NCBI RefSeq assembly: GCF_000516985.1 | Contig: NW_006917093.1 | Location: forward strand, 5,008,014 to 5,072,013 | DNA length: 64,000 nt | Origin: Pestalotiopsis fici W106-1 | Lineage: Eukaryota > Ascomycota > Sordariomycetes > Amphisphaeriales > Sporocadaceae | Reading direction: 5' to 3' | Shown here: one piece after another, positions 46,635-57,348 of the stretch | Position numbering within the stretch: the first letter of the stretch is position 1 | Layout of the letters: each line of letters begins with the position of its first letter | Position numbers and translations under genes: made by a program | The notes under the pieces: model-generated | What the model was told of the DNA's origin: nothing | The model's database searches: none | Seen by the model: the letters and a program-made list of their open reading frames with translations, nothing else

Positions 46635-49153
46635 ATCAAAGGAATGATGAGACGAGACAACAACATAGACATAGGAGTTCGGACGGAGTGATATATTTCT
46701 TGACGAGGCGTAACATCTCTGGCAGGGCACACATTCCATGCATTAAAATCAGCATTGACATATCATCCATTACGGCGTCTTGGGTCACTGAGAAAAACTT
46801 TGAATGAGAAACACATGTCATTGTGATTCTAAAGAGTGTACGTATCAGCATAAAATGACATTGTCTGTAATTCAAGACATGAGGTCCTCTGGGGCAAAGC
46901 AGATGAACGATTTGCTTGGTTCTAACTCGGCCCAAGAGCTGCTTCTTCTTTCTCTTGGCCTCAAATACCGAATGACTGACAGCTAGAATAGAAAGAGGAA
47001 CAAGCATGGATTAGTGTCTTCGGTTACTATTTTGATAGTATTTGGTTGACCACAAGCGACACCATCGTATCGGGAGCTCGCGATTCCCGACAAATCCGGC
47101 AATGCTGCGTTTCGTATTCATCTGCCTCTTGACAATCAATGCAGAGTATAGAGGCGGCCAGACTTGTGAAGCAGAGAAACGTAGAATAAGCATTTTATGC
47201 AGCACAAGAGAATAGAGGGACAGGATATGTTTTCTTGACAGTAACAAGCTGAAAGCAACGAGCGGGGGTCTGTAAGTCCCTCGCATGTATATATCTAGGT
47301 TAGCTGGTACTATTGAGTCGCACCGCACCGCATATATTTTCCTCTCTCTCTCCTGAGCGTGCACAAACGATCTTGAATGGCGCGTTTGGCAGCACACCCA
47401 CTCGCCTTTTGAATTCTCGGTCTCGGGCCCGAATATTCCCCAAACGCTCCCGGGGGAAAAAAAAAAACTGTGTTCACGGCCACGGTATTGGTCAAACTGA
47501 AAAATCCAGACAGAGTTGATCGCTGTCTCTTTCTTCGATTCTCCGCAGTCTCTCTTGTCCGAGTCCAGCCAGAATAAAAACGTCGCATCGCATGGGCTCT
47601 CTCTGTGCATAATTTGGAGCAAAGAGGGCAACTTGTCTCACACCCATATGCAGCGACATGGCTCTTCAGCTCGGCCGCATTGGCCGAGAAGGGGGGGGGT
47701 TTTTTTTTCCAAAGCCACCTCGTGGTCAATCAATTGCCTGCATGAGATACTGATCAATTATTCCTTCTTCTTGCTAGGGGTTACATTTGCGGGACACATG
47801 AAACTGATTATCGTGTGTCTATTCCGCACGATTATTATGTGATCCTATGATTCTATCCAAAGTGATGTGTATTAAGATCTTGCAATTTCTGGCCAACTTC
47901 TCAGACCGTGGTAGCTACATAAGGAGTAGGATGGGGGGAAAGGCCACATGGCTATTCAAGATACAAAACGTCCAAGACACTTTTAACTGAAAGCGGGAAA
48001 GACCTTCAGGAACAGCCGCGGGGCCCGGAGATTTTTTTTTCTTTTTCTTATTCATTTTCAACCGCGGCATTGGGATGTGAGCAGCAGCAGCAGCCCACCA
48101 TGAACACCATATTGTGCCTTGCGGATGGCTGTCCCTTTTTCGGCTGCCCCCCCAAACGACACGACCACCCCTTCCTCCCACCCCACATCTCCCGCCCATA
48201 TCCGAGCAGGACCAAGCGAATAGTCGCAACTTGGCTTCTTTCGCATCTGGCAACGATCTGCAACTTACAGATGCGGTCGACTGGAATTGGTGGTGGGGGA
48301 GGAAAGTTTAGACGACAGAGACGCAGACCATGGAGATCTCGTGGCCTATAGAGAGAAAGAGCTGAGGGCTCGCTCGGCTGTCAATAAATCAATTGCATGT
48401 CCCAAAGCATGGCATTTACTTCTCCATGGCTGCCCAAGCTAGCATTGGCAGATGACCGGGATTTCCGTCCATGTTGTGTGGTTCCCCATCACGGCTCGAT
48501 CCGAGAGGCTTCTGTGTATCGCCCCCTTGGGCTTGCTTCCTTCTGAGTAGTGGTCTTTCCTGGTACCCTATCGGATGAAGCGGGCTTGATCCTTCTTCCT
48601 TTTAGGGAATTATTGGGTTTTGCCGCGCGTCTGGCAAAGTCACGACGAGTGCCGTTTCTAGTGATGATGGTTAAGTGATACAAGCCTGTGGCAAAACAGA
48701 CACGCAATCGGGACAAGCGATTGCCATTAGCCCATATGCTTCACATTCTCTTGCTCTCTATAGATCATGGTCTCATTAGTGTTGGACGCTCTAGACATTC
48801 ATGATCATAATGCTAATATGAAATTTTGGAGAATGTCAACAGTGTTTTGATTTGTACGTGGATGTAAAAATGGGTGTAAATATTTTGAAATTGGTTTACA
48901 AAAATGTATTTACTTCTTGTACTTGATATGTACAGCCACACGTGGTTTATGGTATATCTAGCTACCAACGACACGAACCCGCTGACAGCCAATTTGATGC
49001 TCCCGAACAGCAGGTTTTGAGGGGGTATTTTTACATTGTCGTGATCGTTACCGTTTACATTCGCAACCTTTCTTTGAATGCTTCATCCCGTTTACGCCGT
49101 GAGAAAAAAAGAAAAGACAAAGCCACTGAGTCGTGTTCAATGCCTTGTCTTTA
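46635..49153. other. 2.5-kb convergent intergenic region
   Basis: Lies between the TAH18 stop and the stop of the cell-wall protein gene. No gene is supported: a 206-codon minus-strand frame (47011-47631) begins at TTG, has no motif and overlaps equally open frames. Short A and G homopolymers occur near 47455-47467 and 47690-47708. Confidence 0.5.
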
Positions 49154-51499
49154 TCATAAAATCAAACCCCCAACAAAACCAACGCCGATCGCTATGCACA
49201 TTCCGATTATTCCCGTACTCCAATTGGGCCGTGATTGGGAGCCCATACTCTCTGCAGTCGTGGTCGCTGCCGCTACCGATGACGTGCCACCCGGTTCAAT
49301 CACGGTGCTCGTGGCATATGGCTGTGCAAACGTGTATGAAGACATGGCTACACCGCTGGGGCCAATAGTCAGGGTTTGGCCATCAACCACAGTCGTTATT
49401 GCCGTAGCAGCGCCAGCACCGATGAGATATGTCGTGCCTTCAATGACAACGGCACTGCCGCCAATTTCGGTGATGGTAGCTCCGCCCACAATCTCGTATG
49501 TTGTTGCGGTCAGCGCGGCAGTCGGGCCTCCGAATGTTATGCCATGTACAGTGACACCAGATGGCCCAATCACCACGGTATCACCATCTATGACTTGTGT
49601 GATGGGGCTCGTGTCTGGCCCATAAGTGATCGTTGTGCCGTGAACGACCACGACCGAATTTCCAATCGCTGTAATCATCTCGCCGCCGAGCACAGCAGAT
49701 TCTGTAGCTCCTCCTGCCGCTGTCACGATCGGAATAGTTTGGCTGGCAAAGGCGATGCCGCCAGGACCGAGCGTAATGGTCTGACCCTTGACCACGGCGG
49801 TCGATGTTGTTGGACCCAGCGTGAAGACTGTGCCATCGATTGTAGCCACGGCGGCTGTAGAACCTCCATTGGCTGCTGCGCTTCCCACTGGAGTATATAC
49901 AACTTGCACTCCGGCGATTGTAGTGGTCGTGGCCGTGGTCATAAAGACTCCTCCCAGAGCTGGTCTTGCCACTGTGGCGCCAGCACCGATAACCTCGCTT
50001 GGGTTGATGACAAAGGTATCGGTACCAACCACGACGGTCTCAGTCTTGCTCTGGGGACTGTCGGTAAAAGTTTGATCATTAATGATGACTTGCGTTGTCT
50101 GAATAATGACGGTTATGGCTGTACTTGTAGGGGATGGCGGTTGCTGGACAGGTGCTGGGGACGTCGGTGCAGCACCGCCGTTGCCAGCACCGCCATTGCC
50201 AGCGCCGCCATTCCCTCCTGGGGCAGCAGCACCACTGCCACCAGTAGCTCCAGCATCTATGACAGTCGTGGTTCCCTTTTCGTATTGCGGGACATCGGTG
50301 GCAGCATCATTATTGTCTGGCGTATTGTGGTCCTGAACCTGAGTTGTTCCGTCATCGCCATAATCTGGAGGTGCTCGGGATGAGTACACAACTGCCGGGT
50401 TCTTGTCTGTTGTGTAAAAAGTAATAGTCGCTTCACCTGCTCTCCCTCCAGAGTTGCTTGCAGCAACAGTTGTTGTTCCTTTGGTAGCAGTCGGGTCGAC
50501 GTGAGGGACACTCGTCGCACCCACGGGATATGATAGTTGCGTGCAAGCTGAGCCTTCGCATTTGGACACAGAAAAGCGGCCAGTTGTATCTGCACAAATT
50601 ATGGGTGTGCTAGTGGTGGTTGGATACGGTGGCGTATACTGTTCTGGCGGCAATGTCCACGTAATGGTGGTTGTGTAAATGGTCGACCATACAGTCACAG
50701 TATTGCTGTTGGTTGTGACATCGCAGGAATCCACCGTCTGTTCATCTGTGGGTGTAGAGAGTGTCAAAACATCATAGGAGGTGGTGATGAGCGGCGGCTC
50801 AGTCGTGATTATGGTTGGCTCTCCACTGATGGTTGCTGTCGAATTCCAGCCCAGTTCATAAACCGTGCTGTTGATTGGTAATGTAATTGAAGGGACAGTT
50901 GTGCTGCTGGCATTGATGTATGATATCGGATAAGGGTCAAGGGACGCTGCACTTGACGTGGAAGAGTCGGAGCTTGTAGCAACACTCGAGGTTTCTGACG
51001 AAGCTGTTGAGGTTTCCCTCAAAGTTTCTGACGAGGTTGCCGAGGTTTCTCTCGAAGTCTGGCTACTACTCTGAGATGTCGTGGCGGCCGTGCCTAATCC
51101 CAGTGTGAAAGTGGTTGGCCTTGCAACTGTGGTGATGGATCCCAATCCGCCGTGAAGCGCAAATCCCTGACCTGAGGAGGTCGAAACGGTGCTGGATGTT
51201 GAGACAGAGGCAACCGAGAGCCGTGCAGTCACGACCCCGTCTTCAGTTATACTGGTAGACTCGATTGATGTGGATGATGGGTTGGAGTCTGGCACAGTCG
51301 TACCACTTGATTCTATTATGCTGGCAGCGGTCTGATTATTGCTCGCAAGTCGTCGCTCGACATGACCCATGTGGGGTGCTGCAATGTGTGTTAGTTGAGT
51401 TATGCAGTAGGACCTCTATTACAAACCTGCCACAGCCTGATCCAATCCATTGCAAAGCAGAGCTGCAAGACACAGCAGTTTCCGACTGACAAGTAACAT
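49154..51499 (-). CDS. Ser/Thr-rich GPI-type cell-wall protein with repeated beta modules
   Basis: Two exons, 51499-51427 and 51378-49154, joined over a 48-base intron, total 765 residues. Exon 1 supplies a signal peptide (MLLVSRKLLCLAALLCNG, then LDQAVAAPH). A long Ser/Thr-rich mucin-like region follows, then a Cys-containing block (VDSCDV, TVWSTIYTTTITWTLPPEQY, FSVSKCEGSACTQL) seen in several fungal surface proteins. A Gly/Asn/Ala linker (GGNGGAGNGGAGNGG) leads to two clear copies and one weaker copy of a roughly 57-residue module with GTT, DGxTxxIGPSGV and TF elements. The end (RPNWSTGIIGMCIAIGVGF) is a hydrophobic tail preceded by small residues, as in a GPI signal. It is probably a glycosylated cell-surface protein; a specific adhesion role is not shown. 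Confidence 0.85.
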
Positions 51500-54400
51500 T
51501 GCGTGTGGTGCGCAGGGAGGTTCTTTCAAAAAGAAGCTTCACATGGCGCTGGCTCTCCTTTTGCCTGGATGAAGAGTCAAGTCAAGGCCCCTCAATGTGA
51601 GTGAACTGGCAATGACCAAGAAAAGGAAAATGGTGGGCGCAAGTGTTCATATGATAGACGTAACAATATCGAAAGACAATATTAATTGACGAAAAGGGCA
51701 ACAGCCAATTCAGCTGTGCAGCAGAAGGCGGGCGTCCCGTCCCAAAGGCGATACTTTACCGCCGACTGATGCTCGGCACCTACGTAGAGGGAGAGGGAGG
51801 GGAGAGAGGGCGCCAGGAATACAAGAGAGGCTAAAAGGCAGCAAGCACAGTTGAGTGGTACATATGAGCGAGTGATGAATACCAAGTCTACTATGCCCTC
51901 TTCAATAATCCAAGTCATTTTCCCATACGGCATATGCGAAGCCATACTGGAGATATATGGTATCAGCCGGAGCTGGTGGGTCGGTTCATCTGGGACCCTG
52001 ACTGATGACCATTGCTGACCGTGACCCCAAAATGCGAGGACTGCAGGGGAACAACAGGGGAACAGCCGAACTGGGCATGGACGAGCAACGCCCAGCCTGG
52101 GCGAATGTTCCGTTGCGCAGCCACCAGCAGATGAAGGGTTGCAAGGAACTCTTCAGCCATTGATGTGTAGCAGCATTTTCGGCTTGGCCTGCAGGTGGCT
52201 TGCTCCTCTGGCAGTAGCGTATTGCGAGATGGATAAAACATTGCCTGCATTGGAGGAGAATACGATCCAGCTCACTACGAGGTAAGCCGGTCTATAATGC
52301 CAGGTTGTCATCCAACGCTCTGGTCCCAGAAGAGAGACACGATTTGCTCGACCAGAGGGGTGATGACAGCAGATGACAGAGACTGTTCTTCACAATGAGC
52401 CTACCCAGGGCCATCTATCTCATTCTCACACTCTCTCCCTCTCTCTAGAGATGCCGAGAGCTAGGCAGGTGCTATGACTGGTTCGTCAAACTGGAAGGTC
52501 CTCCGCGTCATTAACAACGGCAAGCCTCTTTGGGCTCGCTCCGCCCAAGCTCGACCGCGCGCACCTTGTACTTCTGTCATGGGCGCCGGCCACATAAATT
52601 GCCAGAAGTCTGGACTTTGGAACAGCAGCAAAGCTGCATAGTGAAGAGGGGTATCATCTACTTATCCCGACGGCAGATATTGTGAGGTGTGCTGCATGTG
52701 TATATGGGCTCATGGGACACCGATTGTACGGGGTGGGAAGAGAGCAGCGCGGCAAGGACCAGAATCTCTCGTACGGAGCTTGGTGCCGTATCTCCACAGG
52801 TGTGCGATAACATGTACAACAGAGTAGGGAGAGTTTGAAAAGAGGCCTTGGCCGTGTGTCTCGGTCAACAACACTAATGATTCTTGCAAGCCCCTAAAGA
52901 CGGTCGCTCACTGTAATACACGCGCCACATGAGAAGATAAGAACAGTCATGCAAGTCATCCTCTCGAGCGGTTTTCATCGTCTCGATCCTGCTGTGCGCT
53001 TGTGGCGTTCTTAGTCTTGTATGAGCCTGTCGCCCTACGCGCGCCCCATGGGTTGACCGGACCGCCTAGCCATGGAGTGGCGATCTTCTTTTAAGCTTAT
53101 CCGCGCAATACTCCAAGCAACACGTTCAGCAAATCAATCCAACTGCTGAATAGAAGAACACTTTCCACTATGCCGGAAACCACTCAAAAAGATTGCCACA
53201 CTTGTTCGGTATCCAAAATATACTCTTTTTCTTCTTCTGCAATGAAATAGTTATACGCCAATTAGAGCTTGAAACTCAATAGAACTCTACCGTGTAAGAG
53301 ACGAACTTCGAGACGTGATAATTATAGGTCGATTTGACCACGTCGACTACTCGTCCCCAGCAAAATAGATATATGCACTTGTTAGTTGAGCTGTCATACG
53401 GACTATGCAACCTCACCAAGCATTGCTCAAATTCGAAAGCTTCAGAAGAGGGAGGGGAGGAAAACAAAACAAGAATAAACGTCGCGTCTTTCTTGCGTAC
53501 AATTACTTTCTTCAACCGGTACCGAATTTGCATGCAGCGGATACAAGGCATTCCGGTCAAAGCAATACGAACTCTTAAATCGTCACTTCAGTCTCGGGAT
53601 ATCAATGGCAATGGTGTAGGTAGAGAGGTAACCCTGTGAGTTGTATGGAGGTGCTCTTCTGCAGGGGTGGGAAAGACTGAAGTGGAGGTGGGACGGGACC
53701 GACGACGCGGCACTCGATCATGTTCACTGATGATCGCTTCTTTGAGTAGCGAGAACCCAACCACTTTTTCCCCCTCCTCCATTTACCGAAGGCGAGAATG
53801 AGACGCTATTGATTTGGGGACGCGCAACACCCAATACAAAATATACCCGTATCTTGTACTGAGCGTGCATGTAGGCTCTGCTAATCAACGGGACAGGTTG
53901 CAAGTTTGTCAAACGCTCGGCTCCGCGTTATTGTCTACGGATCTTCATATGTGAAAAAGGGAGAAAGAAAGAAAAGGCCTAGATATTTCTTGAGACGCCA
54001 AAAAAAAAAGAGATAAGACGACAAGGCACTGGCCGTCTCGTGTTCAAATATATGGCGAGATCGAAGCTATTCATTCCAGCCTTCCTAATCAACTCATATC
54101 GCCTGGGAGAGTTTTCGCGTGCTTGGTCACAGTCATCAAGATCAGACAGACCAATTGCGGATCAGGACAAGTCTTGACCATTGGCATTCACACTTTGGCT
54201 TGGGTTCACCATTACCACCTGTTCGTTTGTGTGTCTGGTGGGGTCAATGCCCATTACCACCAGTCTGGATTGTAACAACAACCTATAGTACAAGGTCCAT
54301 GTAGTTTGTTAGGGTCGACGGCCTCTTTTGCGCAGTTGGAGGGGGTGCGGCTTGACTTTGGCCCAAATTTCGAAAGACCTTGCCCCTTGTAGAAGGTGAC

Positions 54401-56381
54401 GGGGGCTAGCCCGCCGGATTTCGTCGTCTCCGGAGATGTCCCTCGGAGGCTCGGACGCCATCAATCGATCCCCTCCCAAGTCAAGAAAACTCTTGATTTT
54501 GACCAGGTTGTAGCAAGGTGGGAAAAACGAAGAAGTCAAAGTTGGGCTTTGTTTTCAAGCGGTGAATGAGGGTTTGGTTGAGCCTGCACATTTGTGGCTC
54601 TCGTGCTAAAACACTTGCCTGGGCTTCGCGGCATGTACAATTGCGATCGTCAGAAATCTAGGCCTTACTTTCCGTTTGCTATAATATCAGACAGAGACGT
54701 CTGATAATGTGCACCGACACCTTCAGCGTAAAGCGGACGAGCTTCCGGGGTAGAGCACTAACTAATGTAGTGTAGATACAGAGTACTGCCCTGAAGATCC
54801 TTGCCTATCCAGTTTGGTGGCATCGCAGACAGCACACGCGCTTATTAGTTATAACGCGAACAAATCTACAATTCGCTGGGTGAAACTGTCAAATACGCAT
54901 GCTGACAAGAAGAAGAAAACAACATTTGTATTTGTCAATTCCACCTATGCGCATTTTCTCTCAAGCTTCGTACAGGAGCCAATACATCTCACTCCCGCGG
55001 GAGAAGTAACCGGTAAAACGTAGAGGATAGGTACTACAGATGGCGAATGACATCAAGACGTGCTTCAGAACACGGTGCAGAGGTACAGGCCTCTCTGTAC
55101 ATGATTCATCAGGAATGTTTAAGGATTACGCGTGAACCTTGTGACCATCAGGCAGATGTCACAAAGAGAGATCATCAGTCTACTACCTATCTACAATTCA
55201 GTACTGTAAGCATATTACTTGACCAGTCGGTAAAAGCGGAGTTGCTCTGCCCATGTATTTATCCAAATATCCAGGTATGCTGGAAATGCCATGGACGATG
55301 TTGGATGGTTGGGTCAATCTCTCCAGGAGACAAGGGTTTGCATAGCTGGCCTGAAATGAAATTCAACGTGGACCCCGTCTCCAATCACCCGACGGCGCAC
55401 CCAAAACGAAATCGGGTTGCCACTATGTTGGCTGCTTTTCTCTTCAGCATTGAAACTCAGCCTTGGATAAGAGTCGGAGGAAACGCGGTTGGGAGGCGTT
55501 CAATTGGCCCTATTTACTGCTGCTGCTGTTACTGAGCCCTGCTGAGGCGGAGGATGACATTCGTGTCCCGGTGTAGCACACGCGAGGTTTCAGCCATGTG
55601 GTCGTCGAGGCGAGGCAGATGAACTGTGGGTATCCCCTGGAAGTAATAGAGATTAGAGTGCCCAGAGCAAATAATGTTGATAGCGTCAAACTTTCTTTCC
55701 CCCCGATACCAGGTATAAAACACAGATGACAACAGATATTAAAGAAAGGATTGATGGAGTTTAGTGAGACTTGAAAAAAACCAATGACGAACAGGCTCGA
55801 TTGTTTTGTGCTGAACGATTGTGTAGATACAGGAGATATCGCCCTCAAACAATGCATTCAAGCAAGTCTTCTTGGCACAGATCCTCAGGTAATTGTACGT
55901 AATACTACAAGATATGTAGAGCCCACAAGGCTTAGTTGGGCGGATGGTGTGTCTTGTAGTCTGGTGGTGTACTTAGTTCCTAGCGTAAGCGGGCTGGGCC
56001 GGATTGCCGTCGTCCGTTTCTCCTCCTTAGCATCACTAAAAAGTTCGTGTTAGCGAGATTTCAGCGGAGTCCTTTTCTTTGGCCAGCGGGCGGTAGTGTC
56101 ACGCCCGCCGACTCGAGAGCCACCAGAGCCCATAAGTCACACGCGAGAAAAGACATTCGAGTACGGAATAGAATGGAGAATGAATTGTACTTTGCGTGGA
56201 TCATCGCCCGGCCAAGTCCCGTAGTATGTGGGCACTCTGCCAAAACCCCCCAAGACCCGCCCCTCTCCCCCCAAGGCCAAGTCACAGCCCCTGCGCAGCT
56301 ACAACTCAACCAAGTGCCTGGCCTTGCTCAGCAGACATCTGTTTTATGCGTCATGTATGGACGAGACTCAACAACAGGCAC

Positions 56382-56412
<31 letters not shown>

Positions 56413-57348
56413 AAAACGTCAAAACCACGTCAGACGAAGGGGGAGGCAAAGAAAAGGAAGGGGGACAGCGGGCGAGATCGTCTAAATTCTCCGTAAATCG
56501 CTTAGACCCAAGTTCACACATAATCTCAGCTCCCTGGGCGGGAAAGAGAGGAAAAAGAGAGGGGGCATGAAAAGCAGCCACTGAAAGCCCCGGTCTGCCT
56601 GCTCGTCTGTCCGTCTGTCGGGTCCGGTCTTGCTTGCATGGCATGGGATAACGATGTAGGGGTGTGGCAGGCACTTTTTACATTACCTGTGTACTGTGTA
56701 CCTTCAACCTTGGCACTCAAAGGACTTGCCTGACCTCTACCTATACCTACCTACCCACACAAGCTAAAATCCTGGGATCTCAAGTAAGAAGAGAGAGAAG
56801 ACATGAGGTCCCTCCCTGTAAGAATATGTACCTGCCACCTATTCCACCCCCCCCAGTCACCTCCCACCTGCTCCAAAAAGTTCGACTTGGAGCCCTTGTA
56901 CCGCGATTCGTTCACTGCCGAGATTGTCGGTCGATAACCCATCATCTACCTTGACCTCCCTGTACCTACCCACCACCCTGCTTCATTCTTTTGACTGCCT
57001 GCCTGTCTGCTCTGTCTGCTCTGTCTGCTTTGTGTGCGTGTGTCTTGTGCCATGTTATTATTTTTCTCTTTCATGCTCAACTCTTTCTCGCCGTGATTGA
57101 TTCCGCGATCGATTCGTTCCTGGACAAGTTTGGATAGAGCAGATGCTGTTCTGAAGCAGGTCGTCCGCCAAAGGGGGGGAAAGCAGATTAGGCATCCTGC
57201 ACTACTATATCAAACGGCATCTTGCGGGTTGCGGCAGCGCTATCAACAACCATTCCACGCCCTAGTAATGAAGCACTTCGTAGCGTGTCGGTAGTCCTCA
57301 CGCGCCTGCCCACGATAACTCCCAGGAGGTCCTCCAAGGCACGCTAGA
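51500..57348. other. 5.8-kb divergent intergenic region between two surface-protein genes
   Basis: Upstream of both the GPI-type protein and the pepsin-fold receptor. Contains a C22A14 homopolymer pair (56381-56416) and short TACCTA/CCTACC runs near 56736-56760. The longest ATG frame (55047-55535, plus, 162 codons) has no motif and ends in a run of Cys and Tyr. No gene supported; an unannotated noncoding transcript or a spliced small gene cannot be excluded. Confidence 0.5.
56381..56416. repeat. Homopolymer pair C22A14
   Basis: 22 C directly followed by 14 A, about 930 bases upstream of the pepsin-fold receptor gene. Confidence 0.95.

Noticed and set aside
47011..47631. 206-codon minus-strand open frame
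   Set aside because: Starts at TTG, shows no motif, and neighbouring frames are equally open; no splice or domain support.
49376..50383. 335-codon plus-strand open frame
   Set aside because: It lies opposite the repeated Thr/Val/Gly-rich part of the cell-wall protein gene. Its Cys/Arg/Ser-rich sequence is a composition artefact, while the minus-strand product has a signal peptide, domains and a GPI-like tail.
55047..55535. 162-codon plus-strand ATG frame
   Set aside because: No recognisable motif, odd Cys-rich end, and no supporting splice structure. It could be real, but I cannot support it.
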